A DNA stretch of 38,396 nt from Nitrospiraceae bacterium (GCA_003523945.1 DOFS01000521.1:12357-50752); one strand, 5' to 3'. Shown: positions 1 through 12,049, numbered from the stretch's first letter. Made by a program: numbers and translations. Notes: generated from the letters alone by a model not told the origin.

Positions 1-1383
1 GCGATGGCAGGAGAGTTGTTGGAATTTCCTGGTGGAGTGTATGGGGTGGCTTTGAACTTGGAAGAAGATAGTGTCGGAGCGGTGCTTTTGGGTGAGGATG
101 TTGGGATTCGTGAAGGAGATCCGGTGAAACGCACCGGACGAATCGCCGAGGTCCCGGTTGGAGAAGCACTCGTTGGTCGTGTTGTGGATGCCATCGGGAA
201 GCCCATTGATGGAAAGGGTCCAATCAATACCACGGAGACACGGCTTATTGAAATTCGGGCACCAGGTGTGGTTGATCGGCAATCAGTGGGGGAACCGCTT
301 CAAACGGGGCTCAAGGCCATTGACGCCATGATTCCGGTCGGTCGAGGGCAACGGGAGTTAATAATCGGAGACCGTCAGACCGGGAAAACGGCTATTGCCG
401 TTGACACCATCATCAATCAAAAAGGCCTGGGTGTGTTTTGTTTTTACGTGGCCATCGGACAAAAACGATCGACGGTAGCTCGAGTAGTAAAAACCCTGGA
501 AGATCACGGAGCCATGGAGTACACCACTGTGGTGTCGGCCACCGCTAGTGATTCAGCGTCGTTGCAATTTTTTGCACCGTATGCCGGTGTGACCATGGCC
601 GAATATTTCCGTGACAATGGGAAGCATGCGCTTATCGTGTATGACGATTTGTCCAAACATGCCACCGCCTACCGCCAGCTTTCTCTTCTTCTTCGACGTC
701 CACCAGGACGTGAAGCCTATCCGGGCGATGTGTTCTTTTTGCATTCCCGGTTATTGGAGCGAGCGGCGAAGATGAGTGATGAAAAGGGTGCTGGCAGTCT
801 GACGGCATTGCCGATTATTGAAACTCAGGCAGGTGACGTTTCTGCCTATATTCCCACGAATGTGATTTCTATTACTGATGGGCAGATTTATCTAGCCGCT
901 GACCTGTTCTATTCCGGAATCCGGCCTGCCATTAACGTTGGGTTATCGGTCTCCCGAGTGGGTGGTTCCGCCCAGATTAAAACCATGAAACAAGTAGCCG
1001 GGACCCTCAGGCTTGATTTGGCACAATATCGTGAAATGGCGGCCTTTTCGCAATTTGGAAGTGAATTGGATAAAGCCACGCAAGCTCAATTGGCTCGTGG
1101 TGCGCGCATGGTCGAACTGCTGAAACAGGAACAGTATAAACCCCTTGCTGTGGCCGATCAGGTGTTGTCAATTTTTGCTGGGGTGAATGGGTTTCTTGAT
1201 AATGTTCCCGTGAATAAAATCCGGGAGTTTGAGCAAAGCCTGTTAGCCTTTGTTAAAGAAAAGTACCCCAATATCAGGGAAGAGGTCGTGACCAAAAAGA
1301 AGATTGATGATGAGTTCGGGGGCAAGTTAAAAAACATCATTTCCGAATTTAAACAGTCCAAAGGCTACGATCAAGCCGCATAA
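1..1383 (+). CDS. atpA: ATP synthase F1 subunit alpha, 5' end outside window
   Basis: Alpha subunit of the F1 headpiece, which carries the non-catalytic nucleotide sites and acts at the cytoplasmic face of the membrane. The frame is open from base 1, and the first ATG (position 4) corresponds to about residue 48 of E. coli AtpA, so roughly 45 N-terminal residues lie upstream and this ATG is not the true start. The Walker A motif GDRQTGKT is at bases 367-390, and the rest of the nucleotide-binding and C-terminal helical domains is intact for 459 residues from that Met. It ends 11 bases before atpG in the usual A-G-D-C order. The identification is secure. Confidence 0.97.
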   Translation, partial: AMAGELLEFPGGVYGVALNLEEDSVGAVLLGEDVGIREGDPVKRTGRIAEVPVGEALVGRVVDAIGKPIDGKGPINTTETRLIEIRAPGVVDRQSVGEPLQTGLKAIDAMIPVGRGQRELIIGDRQTGKTAIAVDTIINQKGLGVFCFYVAIGQKRSTVARVVKTLEDHGAMEYTTVVSATASDSASLQFFAPYAGVTMAEYFRDNGKHALIVYDDLSKHATAYRQLSLLLRRPPGREAYPGDVFFLHSRLLERAAKMSDEKGAGSLTALPIIETQAGDVSAYIPTNVISITDGQIYLAADLFYSGIRPAINVGLSVSRVGGSAQIKTMKQVAGTLRLDLAQYREMAAFSQFGSELDKATQAQLARGARMVELLKQEQYKPLAVADQVLSIFAGVNGFLDNVPVNKIREFEQSLLAFVKEKYPNIREEVVTKKKIDDEFGGKLKNIISEFKQSKGYDQAA

Positions 1384-1394
1384 AAGTTTTTGCT

Positions 1395-3798
<2,404 letters not shown>

Positions 3799-3799
<1 letters not shown>

Positions 3800-4254
3800 T
3801 GGCTGGTTCCGCTATGACGACGTCATCAGGAAAAATTCTTTTGGAGGTGGTCACTCCCGATCACCGTTTGCTCAGTAAGGAAGTCGATTATGTGTCGGCT
3901 CCTGGAAGTGAGGGAGATTTCGGCGTCCTGCCTGGTCATTGTCATTTTCTGACAACGTTACGCATTGGCGAACTGCAATACCGTATTGGTGAACAGACCG
4001 AATACATGGCTGTGCTCTGGGGATTTGCTGAAGTGACCCCAACGAAGGTGACGATTCTGGCTGAAATTGCAGAAAAAGCAGAAGACATTAATGTGGAACG
4101 GGCCGAGGATGCCGTTCGAAAAGCGGAGGAACGTCTGGAGCGTGGTGGGTTGCCTTCAGAAGTTGAAGAAGCTCGCGTCAGTTTAGAAAAGGCCCGCCTC
4201 CGGCAAAAAATAGCTGGTCGCCATCGCCAACAGGCCGGTTCCCGTTTATTATAG
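3799..4254 (+). CDS. atpC: ATP synthase F1 subunit epsilon
   Basis: Epsilon subunit, part of the rotor and a regulator of ATP hydrolysis. The 151-residue product has the N-terminal beta-sandwich (LEVVTPDHRLLSKEVDYVSAPG, then GDFGVLPGHCHFLTTL) and a charged C-terminal helical hairpin rich in Glu, Arg and Ala. ATG 3799 overlaps the atpD stop (TAATG), which suggests translational coupling. A second in-frame ATG at 3814 is a possible alternative start. It is slightly longer than many epsilon subunits because of the N- and C-terminal tails. It is the last atp gene in the block. Confidence 0.93.
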
Positions 4255-4287
4255 AGTTATTGTCCACCCCGCTCTTTTTTGCCTGCC

Positions 4288-5259
4288 ATGCCGCATGTCG
4301 CTACGCGGACGGAGTTTATCGTCACCGCAGGCGAATCGCCAAAACGCCTTGATCATTTTCTTGCCAACCGCGAACCCTATTTTTCCAGAACAGCCCTCCA
4401 ACGATTAATTGAAGACGGCCATATTACCGTCGGTGGTCAGGTTGTGAAACCCAGTCACAAGGTCAGGCCTGGTGATTGCGTTGTGCTGGTCGTTCCACGT
4501 CCAGAGCCCGTGGAAATCAATCCTGAACCAATTCCCCTTGTCATCCTGTATGAAGATGAATCCCTGTTAATTCTCAATAAACCGGCAGGACTTGTTGTTC
4601 ATCCGGCCCCGGGTCATTGGACCGGGACCTTAGTGAATGCGCTCCTGCATCATATGCAAAGCGGGGAAGGGCATCTCTCATCCATTGGGGGAAAGGAACG
4701 TCCGGGGTTGGTTCATCGCCTGGACAAGGAAACGACAGGAATTTTAGTCGTGGCGAAAAATGATCAGGCTCACCGGTTGTTGGCGGGACAATTCAAAGCC
4801 CATTCTATTACTCGGGTCTATGAAGCGTTTGTGTGGGGAGGACCAAAAACAAAGGAAGGCCGGATTGAGTTATCGATCGGGCGAGATACCAAAGATCGGA
4901 AAACTTTTTCCGTACGCACAACCAACCCTAGGGAATCGTTGACCAGTTATAGGGTAAAGGAGCGATTCGGGATAGCGGCCACACATCTGGAGTTATTCCC
5001 TGGCACCGGACGCACGCATCAACTACGAGTTCACCTGAAGGCCATCGGCTGTCCCATATTGGGGGACCAAACCTATGGAGGAAAAAAAGTCATGGCAGTT
5101 GAAGGGATTGCCATTCCCCGTGTGATGTTACATGCCAAGGTTCTCGGTTTTGTGCATCCTGTTTCTAACCAAAGGGTGACATTTTCCGCGGATTTGCCGG
5201 AAGATATGATGACCGTACTGGATGCCTTGAAGGGCAAGGAAGACGTATCGTCGTCTTGA
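4288..5259 (+). CDS. rluD: RluA/RluD-family 23S rRNA pseudouridine synthase
   Basis: Converts uridine to pseudouridine, in the RluD group usually in helix 69 of 23S rRNA. With ATG 4288 the product has 323 residues: an N-terminal S4 RNA-binding domain (about residues 15-75, SPKRLDHFLA and the RLIEDGHITVGGQ segment), then the catalytic domain with the signature HRLDKETTG, whose Asp (D146) is the nucleophile, and the GRTHQLRVHLKAIGCPILGD block. A TTG at 4279 could add three residues. It follows atpC by 33 bases and may be cotranscribed. The RluA family is certain; RluD rather than RluC or RluA is a likely but unproven paralogue assignment. Confidence 0.88.
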   Translation: MPHVATRTEFIVTAGESPKRLDHFLANREPYFSRTALQRLIEDGHITVGGQVVKPSHKVRPGDCVVLVVPRPEPVEINPEPIPLVILYEDESLLILNKPAGLVVHPAPGHWTGTLVNALLHHMQSGEGHLSSIGGKERPGLVHRLDKETTGILVVAKNDQAHRLLAGQFKAHSITRVYEAFVWGGPKTKEGRIELSIGRDTKDRKTFSVRTTNPRESLTSYRVKERFGIAATHLELFPGTGRTHQLRVHLKAIGCPILGDQTYGGKKVMAVEGIAIPRVMLHAKVLGFVHPVSNQRVTFSADLPEDMMTVLDALKGKEDVSSS

Positions 5260-5293
5260 CAACCAACCAAGCGATTGGAGTAGATTTCAACGT

Positions 5294-5734
5294 ATGAAAA
5301 ATGAGGCAAAGTTGGAACCAGGGCAGGTGGTGGACACGTTAGGAGAACTGATTGCCAGTCTAGCGTCCTTTGCCGCCAAGGTGCCGGCCAAGTCCATGCT
5401 TGCATTATCCGGGGGAATTCGTCCCACCCCAGAAGCGGTCGATGCCTATGAAACCACGGTTTATCGTTTTCGTGACCGAGTTGGAGTGACGTACAAACCT
5501 CTCCCACCTTTATTTGTCGAATCCTTAGAAGCCTTTGAGGCGGGCAAAGTATTTGACGCCGTCCCTCCCCTTTTGCAATGCGTCGAACAGTTGGTGGAAT
5601 TGCACAATCAAGAAACTATTAAATTCACTCCCCCCCAGCAACAACGTCTTCGTGACTATCATCGTCGCTTAGAAAAACTGGTTCCAGAAGCCACACAATC
5701 GGAAGTCGACCTCCCTACCCCTGAATCGTATTAA
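5294..5734 (+). CDS. hypothetical protein, 146 residues
   Basis: I do not recognise this family. The predicted protein is soluble, with no signal peptide or membrane segment, and looks mostly helical: an N-terminal region with the segment LGELIASLASFAAKV, a central part containing the run TYKPLPPLFVESLEAFEAGKVFD, and a C-terminal helix with a QQQRLRDYHRRLEKL stretch that could form a short coiled coil. It begins 34 bases after the rluD stop on the same strand, so it could be the last gene of that transcript. Codon use resembles its neighbours, and I take it as a real gene of unknown function. Confidence 0.7.
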   Translation: MKNEAKLEPGQVVDTLGELIASLASFAAKVPAKSMLALSGGIRPTPEAVDAYETTVYRFRDRVGVTYKPLPPLFVESLEAFEAGKVFDAVPPLLQCVEQLVELHNQETIKFTPPQQQRLRDYHRRLEKLVPEATQSEVDLPTPESY

Positions 5735-5735
5735 T

Positions 5736-5752
5736 TATTCCATAATGGAATA
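5736..5752. repeat. 17-base perfect palindrome
   Basis: TATTCCAT-A-ATGGAATA is a perfect inverted repeat with one central base, directly after the stop codon of the preceding gene. It has the size and symmetry of a regulator binding site, but no promoter or real gene clearly starts here. Confidence 0.4.
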
Positions 5753-5988
5753 TGCCGCAGAGAAATTTCCTGGTGGATTGACCTGGTATTGTCGGGGCTT
5801 CATTCCCAAAAAAGAGGGAGAGGGATTTTCTACCGAAAGTCTAATTGGACCACAATGGGCGGGATGGATTAATGTGTTTTGTTATCAGGTAAACTCTAGA
5901 AGGACTCAAGAAAGACGCGATTCAGGCAATCCTTATTCTTTTATCCTGAGAGGACTGGTTGATGGAGATATTCCCGGAAGATGGATAG

Positions 5989-6300
5989 TTAATTCAAGTT
6001 TGCCTGAGCAAGATGCTGAAGAGAGGTGCGGAGGATAAGCTGTTCCCCATTGGAATAGGGGGCGTTGATCACTCGCCAATTCTTTCCTTTTTCTCGCAAC
6101 CCTCCTCCAATCAACTTCAGCTGGTAAATAGCATCCTTATCTAAGGCCATGGCCAGGCTCAAATTGCAAAGAAAAGTCTTAAAACCTAAGTGGTATGAAC
6201 GAAAGACCGACAAGCTCAATTCTTTGGCAACTTGTGGATTAAACGGTCCTTGCACATGAAACATAATGGTGTCGGGGGCCAACTGTTCTGTACGTATCAT
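5989..6300 (-). CDS. STAS-domain protein (anti-sigma factor antagonist-like)
   Basis: The 103-residue protein fits a single STAS fold: an N-terminal strand pair (TIMFHVQGPFNPQVAKEL), a central strand (FKTFLCNLSLAMALDKDAIYQL) where STAS proteins carry the switch region, and a final strand-helix (WRVINAP, then LILRTSLQHL). Family members bind partner-switching kinases or transporter tails. The usual phosphorylatable Ser/Thr after the DLS-type motif is not obvious: the segment reads NLSLAMALD, so only the Ser in NLS is a candidate. The ATG at 6300 has AGGAA a few bases upstream. No partner anti-sigma kinase is adjacent. The call rests on fold-like pattern rather than a strict motif. Confidence 0.6.
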   Translation of the reverse strand: MIRTEQLAPDTIMFHVQGPFNPQVAKELSLSVFRSYHLGFKTFLCNLSLAMALDKDAIYQLKLIGGGLREKGKNWRVINAPYSNGEQLILRTSLQHLAQANLN

Positions 6301-6454
6301 AAGGTTCCTACTTTTAAGAAACAGGGGATAATATCCTGGTCAAGCCCATTTCAACCCAATAGTCACTTACGTGACAATTCCCCAGACGGGTGAGCCAATA
6401 TGAGAAAGCAACGGAACCGGTAGGGAAGGCCTGAATAAATAGAAGAGGGATCGG

Positions 6455-6483
6455 TTGACGGGAACCTTGGTGGGATGTATAAA
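6455..6483 (+). promoter_or_regulatory. sigma70-type promoter for tRNA-Arg
   Basis: TTGACG at 6455-6460, a 17-base spacer, and TATAAA at 6478-6483. Transcription would start a few bases before the tRNA 5' end at 6497, so spacing and position both fit. Confidence 0.75.
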
Positions 6484-6496
6484 GTCAACTCTTCAT

Positions 6497-6573
6497 GCGT
6501 CCGTAGCTCAATTGGATAGAGCATCGGCCTTCGGAGCCGAGGGTTGGGGGTTCAAGTCCCTCCGGGCGCACCA
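6497..6573 (+). tRNA. tRNA-Arg, anticodon TCG
   Basis: A complete cloverleaf of 77 bases. The acceptor stem GCGTCCG pairs with CGGGCGC (one G-T pair), the D stem is GCTC/GAGC, and the anticodon stem TCGGC/GCCGA encloses loop CTTCGGA with anticodon TCG at 6531-6533. The T arm contains the TTCAAGT loop, and CCA is encoded at the 3' end (6571-6573). It reads CGA and, by wobble, other CGN arginine codons. It stands alone with its own promoter. Confidence 0.95.
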
Positions 6574-6920
6574 TTCATATTTCCCCCTGTTAATTTGATG
6601 TTTTTTATATATCCCACTCGCCGCTGCTAGGGCTTTACGCAATAACGTAATTTTTGAAACCAATCACGCATCAGGAACCATCCATTTTACTTTCTTAAAT
6701 TTTCCTTCTGTTGATGCAAACGAAATCTTCACTGAGGGCAAGCATAAACGTATGTTGAACCATTTACCATCCCGAAATTAATCCCGAACCCCTCATTGGG
6801 AGGTAATGAGTTGGCGGAATACCCGTTTGGGTTAACAAATAGAGGGTTTTTGCTGTAGGGTGTGCCCACTTCTTGGGCGGAAATGACCTTCATAGGCAGA
6901 GAGTTTTCTCAAAATTTCTG
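6574..6920 (+). other. intergenic region with no gene seen
   Basis: About 350 bases between tRNA-Arg and the glycosyltransferase gene. I see no coding frame. The only structure is a short hairpin, CTCATT/AATGAG at 6792-6810 with a 7-base loop, which may lie in the leader of the next gene. Confidence 0.5.
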
Positions 6921-8639
6921 ATGAATACTTCCTCGGTCGCACTCCTTCAACGCCCTGCTTTTCATATTGCGCTCCTTCTGGTCATTGGATTTCTGGCGTT
7001 TAGTTCAAATGCCTCGATTTCCCTTTTTGGGGAAACCGAGGGTTTGTACGCTATTGTCACTCACACAATGATGGGGGCGCAGGATTATGTGCATCTTTGG
7101 TTGCGGGGAGAGCCGTATTTCAATAAACCGCCTCTTTTCTTTTGGCTTCAGGCGGGATTCATTCATGGTTTGGGATGGAGTGAGGCGGCGTTACGGTTGC
7201 CATCGATTGTGTCCAGTTTAGGGACGATGATAACGACCTATTTTTTAGGCCGCTTGTTGTTTTCAGGAATGGCAGGATTTTGGGGCGCACTCGTATGCGC
7301 GACCTGTTATGCGGGATTGTGGTTTGGTCCCTTGGCCATTATCGATCCTGTGTTAACTTTTTGTATGACATTGGGGATGTATGCTTGGGCACGGGCGTAT
7401 TTTCAGGAATCGTCCCAGGGGTGGTATTTAGTCGGCTTTGTAGCGTTGGCGTTGGGCTCAATGGTCAAAACCTTACATGCCTTGGCCTTGCCGGTTCTGG
7501 TGATGGGAATATTCTTATGGATGCGTCATGACCGGCGGGTATTTCGGGAACCGTATTTTTGGGTGGGAGTCGTCTTTAGTGGCTTGTTACTTGGGGGCTA
7601 CTACCTGGTCCTTGGCCCCGAATTCCGGCAGCATTTTTTCTTTGAAGAAAATCTCAAGCGCATGATCACCGTATCGGGCGACCAACAACATTCTGCCTGG
7701 GAGGCCTATTGGGGAAAACGTCCCATTTTTTGGTATGGCCTAGTGATCTGGTTTGATCTCTTCCCCTGGTCGGCCTTAATTCCAGTTGGCCTTTTTCTCA
7801 TATGGAAAAGTCGTCCCTGGTTTGAGTCGCCGAAAGAATTGTGGGTCTTTCTCTGGGTCGTGGTGTACTTTGTCGCGATGAGTTTGGCCCCCGAAAAGCA
7901 TGAACGGTATCTCATGCCTCTCCTGCCCGCATTCGGCTTATTAGTAGGCTATGTGTATCATCGATTCCTGTATGAAGAATCAGTGTCCGAAGGAAAGGGA
8001 ATGTTAAAGGGCTTGTTAGCCTGCTTGGGGGGCGTTTTTGTGGTTGCGGTTTTTCTGGGACCTATCCTGTTGCAAAAAAAATGGCATGTTCCTTTGGACA
8101 TCATTCCTTTGACCCTTCGTGTGGGAATAGGCATGTTAGGGCTCGTCATGATTGGCCTGGCGGTGAGGAATTATCTGCGAATGAGTCTTTTGGGAATTGG
8201 GGTATTGGGCGTGGCTCTTATGGTGACTGTGACAGGATTCATTATTCCCGGTATCCAAGCGGAAGGCTCTCCCAGGCTGGCCTTTGACGAAAACCAACGA
8301 CGCCTTAATAATCAAACGGACCCTATATCGGTGTTTCAGTCATGGGATTGGCGAGAGGATGAGGATGAATTTTATTGGGACTATTTCCATGGTCGTTCAC
8401 GTATTGTGGGAAAGGGTCTCGAAGATTCTTTGGCGCTTGAAGAACTGAAAAGGGACGTTCAACAATCTACCCGTTTGGTGATGATGACAAAAGATCAGTA
8501 TCAACGAGTCATTTCCGGCAATCCGAATTTCAAGGCCATCGTGTTATTTGAGTTCTACCGTTCAAAAAAGAACATTCTGTTGCTTTCTCTTGGTTGGAGA
8601 CCACAGTATGCGGATTCTTTCGAATTCGAAAAACCATGA
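6921..8639 (+). CDS. membrane glycosyltransferase, GT39/ArnT-like (PMT_2 fold)
   Basis: An integral membrane enzyme that probably transfers a sugar from a polyprenyl-phosphate donor to an envelope acceptor. From ATG 6921 it has 572 residues. Near the N terminus an acidic loop, LFGETEGLYA, corresponds to the catalytic loop of ArnT/PMT enzymes, followed by the typical KPPLFFWLQA and the membrane segment after LRLPSIVSS. About ten further hydrophobic helices run to the segment ending GFIIPGIQAEG. The last 120 residues are a soluble charged tail with an aromatic-rich EDEFYWDYFHGRS stretch. An upstream TTG at 6873 could extend it by 16 residues but adds nothing family-like. The acceptor cannot be told from sequence. 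Confidence 0.85.
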   Translation: MNTSSVALLQRPAFHIALLLVIGFLAFSSNASISLFGETEGLYAIVTHTMMGAQDYVHLWLRGEPYFNKPPLFFWLQAGFIHGLGWSEAALRLPSIVSSLGTMITTYFLGRLLFSGMAGFWGALVCATCYAGLWFGPLAIIDPVLTFCMTLGMYAWARAYFQESSQGWYLVGFVALALGSMVKTLHALALPVLVMGIFLWMRHDRRVFREPYFWVGVVFSGLLLGGYYLVLGPEFRQHFFFEENLKRMITVSGDQQHSAWEAYWGKRPIFWYGLVIWFDLFPWSALIPVGLFLIWKSRPWFESPKELWVFLWVVVYFVAMSLAPEKHERYLMPLLPAFGLLVGYVYHRFLYEESVSEGKGMLKGLLACLGGVFVVAVFLGPILLQKKWHVPLDIIPLTLRVGIGMLGLVMIGLAVRNYLRMSLLGIGVLGVALMVTVTGFIIPGIQAEGSPRLAFDENQRRLNNQTDPISVFQSWDWREDEDEFYWDYFHGRSRIVGKGLEDSLALEELKRDVQQSTRLVMMTKDQYQRVISGNPNFKAIVLFEFYRSKKNILLLSLGWRPQYADSFEFEKP

Positions 8640-8800
8640 AATCACAAAAATTGCCATCTGCTTAATTTACCGTAAAATATAGGAATCCATACCTTTCCGG
8701 AGCGTTTTACATCAATGATGGAAGAAATAGGGCGAGATCGATATCATGTCCGAATCTATATTCTAGTGCCTCTTTTTCAAACTTATAATACCTGGAAATC

Positions 8801-9592
8801 ATGAACTATTATTTTCGATCAGGTTTATGTCTTCTCATGGTTGTGTGTGTATGGTCTTCGATAGTAGAGGCCAGGGTGCAGATCACATCTATCCCCTATA
8901 GCCATGGAGAAGTTGCCTTGGAAGGGGTGGTGGCCTGGGATGATGCATTAACAGGTAAGCGACCGGGAATTCTGGTCGTCCACGAATGGTGGGGGTTGAA
9001 CGAGTATGTCCGAACACGTGCGAAACAATTGGCGGCCTTGGGATATGTGGCATTGGCGGTGGATATGTATGGAAAGGGAAAAGTAACCACTCATGCAGAT
9101 GAGGCAAAGCAATGGATGCAACAGACCACGGCCAATGTAGAAATGTGGCAGGCCCGTGCCAAGGAAGGATTGCGTCTACTTCAGGCCGACCCCCGGGTGG
9201 ACCAAACCCGTTTAGCGGCCATTGGATATTGTTTCGGGGGAGCGACGGTTATGCAGATGGTGTATGCGGGAGCACCGGTTAAAGGAGTCGTGAGTTTCCA
9301 TGGGGCACTTCCTCTTCCGCCGGCTTCCCTGTCAATAAAGAATTCAGCCAAAATTCTCATTGCTCATGGAGGGGCCGATCCGTTTCTTACTCCAGAACAT
9401 ATTGCGGAATTTAAGCTTGGTTTGGACGGGGTTGGGCTAGATTGGCACATGGTGACTTATGGAGGCGCCCAACATGGATTCACCAACCCTTCGGCCAATC
9501 AATATGGCATGAAGGGGGTACAATATCAGGAACAAGCTGATAAACGGTCATGGGGGCACATGAAATTGTTTTTTGATGAACTCTTTCAGTGA
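8801..9592 (+). CDS. exported dienelactone hydrolase family protein
   Basis: An alpha/beta-hydrolase of the dienelactone hydrolase (carboxymethylenebutenolidase-like) family, 263 residues. A hydrophobic signal peptide covers residues 7-24 and probably ends at VEA-R, so the protein is likely periplasmic. The nucleophile elbow is GYCFGG with Cys144, the acid is Asp193 in GGADPF, and the base is His225 in AQHGFT, together a complete Cys-Asp-His triad. Before these lie the family landmarks VVHEWWGLNEY and AVDMYGKG. The natural substrate is not inferable; many members act on unknown esters or lactones. A weak candidate promoter (TTGCCA at 8651, 16-base spacer, TAAAAT at 8673) lies in the 160 bases upstream. 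Confidence 0.88.
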   Translation: MNYYFRSGLCLLMVVCVWSSIVEARVQITSIPYSHGEVALEGVVAWDDALTGKRPGILVVHEWWGLNEYVRTRAKQLAALGYVALAVDMYGKGKVTTHADEAKQWMQQTTANVEMWQARAKEGLRLLQADPRVDQTRLAAIGYCFGGATVMQMVYAGAPVKGVVSFHGALPLPPASLSIKNSAKILIAHGGADPFLTPEHIAEFKLGLDGVGLDWHMVTYGGAQHGFTNPSANQYGMKGVQYQEQADKRSWGHMKLFFDELFQ

Positions 9593-9747
9593 GTTGAGTG
9601 TGGACTTGTCTATCGATAGAATGGAAAGCAGTAAATAAGAGTTTTTAAGTTCTTTTTGATTTTCACCGAAAAAACATGATTCGGGGGCTATTTTGCCTGG
9701 TAACACCCGTCTCTACGGCAAAAATTGGCTCTCATTCTAAGGAAAAT

Positions 9748-11616
9748 ATGACAAAGCCAAACGGCAAATTGACTTCAATCCTGGGCATCTCGGCCTATTA
9801 CCACGATAGCGCGGCTTGTCTCATACAGAATGGACAAATTGTGGGGGCTGCCCAGGAGGAACGGTTCTCCCGAAAGAAACATGATGCCGGCTTTCCGAGG
9901 CATGCCGTGGAATTTTGTCTGCGCCAAGGCGGGGTTGGCATTCGCGACGTCGATTATCTGGTCTTCTATGACAAACCTTTCGTGAAATTTGAACGCCTGT
10001 TGGAAACCTATTTGTCCTATGCCCCAAAGGGTCTTGGATCGTTCCTGACCGCCATTCCAATTTGGATCAAAGAAAAGCTTTTCTTTCGGACTCTGCTTGA
10101 AAAGGCTTTTCGTCAGATTGGAAATCTTGATAAAAAGGAAATCCTGCCGCCTCTGTTATTCGGTGAGCACCATGAATCTCATGCTTCCGCTGCCTTTTTC
10201 CCCTCTCCTTATGAAGAGGCCGTCGTGCTGTGCATGGACGGGGTGGGCGAATGGGCGACGACTTCAGCCTGGGTCGGGCGGGGGAATCAGTTAACGCCTC
10301 TATGGGAAATCCCCTTCCCTCATTCCATCGGGTTGCTGTATTCCGCTTTCACATACTATACCGGGTTCAAGGTGAATTCCGGGGAATATAAGGTCATGGG
10401 ACTAGCCCCCTATGGAGAACCCAAGTATGTGAAAACCATTTTGGATTATGTGGTGGATGTAAAGCCCGATGGCACGTTTCGTTTGAATATGGACTATTTT
10501 GATTATTGTACGGGATTACGGATGACCAACCACAAGTTCGACACAGTATTTGGCGGTCCTCCGCGTCAACCTGAAAGTACCCTCACTCAGCGGGAAATGG
10601 ATTTGGCCAGATCGGTCCAGGAAGTCACCGAGATGGTTATGCTTCGTCTGGCTAATAGTCTTCATCGGGAAACAGGCCTTTCCAATCTCTGCCTTTCCGG
10701 AGGGGTGGCGTTGAATTGCGTCGGAAACGGCAGGGTGCTGCGGGAGGGGCCATTCAGTGGGCTGTGGATTCAGCCGGCAGCAGGCGATGCGGGGAGCGCT
10801 TTGGGTGCGGCGTTAAACGTGCATTACGGCTATCTGAATCAGCCCAGGGTTCCTCAGGGACCTGGGGATGCGATGCGAGGCAGTTATTTGGGGCCATGCT
10901 TTTCCAACGAGGAAATAGAATCCAGTCTCAAACAGCTCGAGGCCAGGTATGAACGGGTGGAAGATTCGGACCTGTATCGTCGAGTAGCGGAGTATTTAGC
11001 TGAGGGAAAGGTCATCGGATGGTTGCAGGGGCACATGGAATTCGGTCCCCGGGCTTTAGGAGGACGAAGTATCTTGGGCGATCCTCGTAGCGAGAAAATG
11101 CAATCGGTGATGAATTTAAAAATAAAATATCGAGAATCTTTCCGGCCCTTTGCCCCATCGGTCTTGAGGGAACGCGTGTCCGAGTATTTTGAGATGGATA
11201 CCGATAGCCCTTATATGTTGCTGGTAGCCCCGGTTGTCGAGAAGCGACGTCGAGCGGTACAACCGGATCAACAAAAGCTTTGGGGAATTGATCTGCTCAA
11301 TGTTCCCAAATCCGATATTCCAGCGGTGACGCATGTGGATTATTCCGCCAGGGTTCAGACGGTGTCACCGGACACCAATCCTCGTTACTATAAATTGTTG
11401 CAAGAATTTGAAAAGCAAACAGGGTGCCCGGTATTGATCAATACCTCATTTAACGTTCGAGGCGAACCGATTGTCTGCACCCCCGAAGATGCCTACCGCT
11501 GTTTCATGCGGACTGAGATGGATGTTCTAGTGCTGGAAAATTGTCTCGTCTTGAAGGAACATCAAAAACCAGTTCCTAAGGATGAAGCGTGGATGAAAGA
11601 ATTTGAATTGGATTAA
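9748..11616 (+). CDS. carbamoyltransferase, NodU/CmcH/SxtI family
   Basis: ATP-dependent O-carbamoyltransferase that moves a carbamoyl group from carbamoyl phosphate to a hydroxyl of a sugar or small molecule. I chose ATG 9748, with GGAA just upstream, giving 622 residues and placing the conserved start ILGISAYYHDSAACL near the N terminus. An upstream ATG at 9676 adds 24 poorly conserved residues. Landmarks are AAQEERFSRKKHD, HHESHASAAFF, LCMDGVGEW, and the C-terminal YrdC-like domain with GHMEFGPRALGGRSIL and LINTSFNVRGEPIVCTPEDA. It is followed immediately by SxtJ and DUF5989 genes, the usual partners. The acceptor, perhaps an exopolysaccharide or lipid-linked sugar, is inference. Confidence 0.92.
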   Translation: MTKPNGKLTSILGISAYYHDSAACLIQNGQIVGAAQEERFSRKKHDAGFPRHAVEFCLRQGGVGIRDVDYLVFYDKPFVKFERLLETYLSYAPKGLGSFLTAIPIWIKEKLFFRTLLEKAFRQIGNLDKKEILPPLLFGEHHESHASAAFFPSPYEEAVVLCMDGVGEWATTSAWVGRGNQLTPLWEIPFPHSIGLLYSAFTYYTGFKVNSGEYKVMGLAPYGEPKYVKTILDYVVDVKPDGTFRLNMDYFDYCTGLRMTNHKFDTVFGGPPRQPESTLTQREMDLARSVQEVTEMVMLRLANSLHRETGLSNLCLSGGVALNCVGNGRVLREGPFSGLWIQPAAGDAGSALGAALNVHYGYLNQPRVPQGPGDAMRGSYLGPCFSNEEIESSLKQLEARYERVEDSDLYRRVAEYLAEGKVIGWLQGHMEFGPRALGGRSILGDPRSEKMQSVMNLKIKYRESFRPFAPSVLRERVSEYFEMDTDSPYMLLVAPVVEKRRRAVQPDQQKLWGIDLLNVPKSDIPAVTHVDYSARVQTVSPDTNPRYYKLLQEFEKQTGCPVLINTSFNVRGEPIVCTPEDAYRCFMRTEMDVLVLENCLVLKEHQKPVPKDEAWMKEFELD

Positions 11617-11633
11617 GGGTGGAAAATAACAAT

Positions 11634-12035
11634 ATGACAACAATTCATCAACCAACAGCCAAGGATCTTCGCTCCTTTGGTCTGTTAATGGGCGGAGTCT
11701 TTCTGGTAGTGGCTTTATGGCCACTGGTTATTCATGGAGAAAGCATTCGAGTATGGGCGAGTCTTATCGCCGGGGCCTTTGGAGGAATGGGAATCCTTTT
11801 CCCAAAAGGTCTTGAACCCTTGCATCGAGTATGGATGAAAATTGGGGAAAAATTAGGCTGGATCAATTCCCGGATAATATTGAGTATTATGTTTTTTGGG
11901 ATGTTTACCCCCATGGCGTTTATCATGGGATTATTTGGTAAACGACCATTGCAACTTGGCTATGACCCCAAGGCGAACAGCTATCGCGTTCCCAAAAAGG
12001 CCAGGGCCGCGAACCATGTGCTGAAACCCTTCTAG
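11634..12035 (+). CDS. SxtJ family membrane protein
   Basis: Small membrane protein that repeatedly accompanies carbamoyltransferases, named after SxtJ of the saxitoxin cluster; its function is not established. From ATG 11634 it has 133 residues. GGTGGA at 11618-11623 lies just under the usual distance range upstream and supports this start over GTG 11619. Two N-terminal hydrophobic segments (FGLLMGGVFLVVALWPLVI and VWASLIAGAFGGMGILF) form a hairpin. A third segment (ILSIMFFGMFTPMAFIMGLF) follows the amphipathic stretch beginning LEPLHRVWMKIGEKLGW, and the tail is basic (KPRLQLGYD-like, then KKARAA). It starts 18 bases after the carbamoyltransferase stop, so the two are almost certainly cotranscribed. 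Confidence 0.82.
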   Translation: MTTIHQPTAKDLRSFGLLMGGVFLVVALWPLVIHGESIRVWASLIAGAFGGMGILFPKGLEPLHRVWMKIGEKLGWINSRIILSIMFFGMFTPMAFIMGLFGKRPLQLGYDPKANSYRVPKKARAANHVLKPF

Positions 12036-12049
12036 AGGAGGAACAACAG

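Noticed and set aside
5745..6038. 97-codon plus-strand frame after the 146-residue protein gene
   Set aside because: No ribosome binding site, composition unlike a protein domain, and its end overlaps the STAS gene on the other strand. Its ATG lies inside a palindrome.
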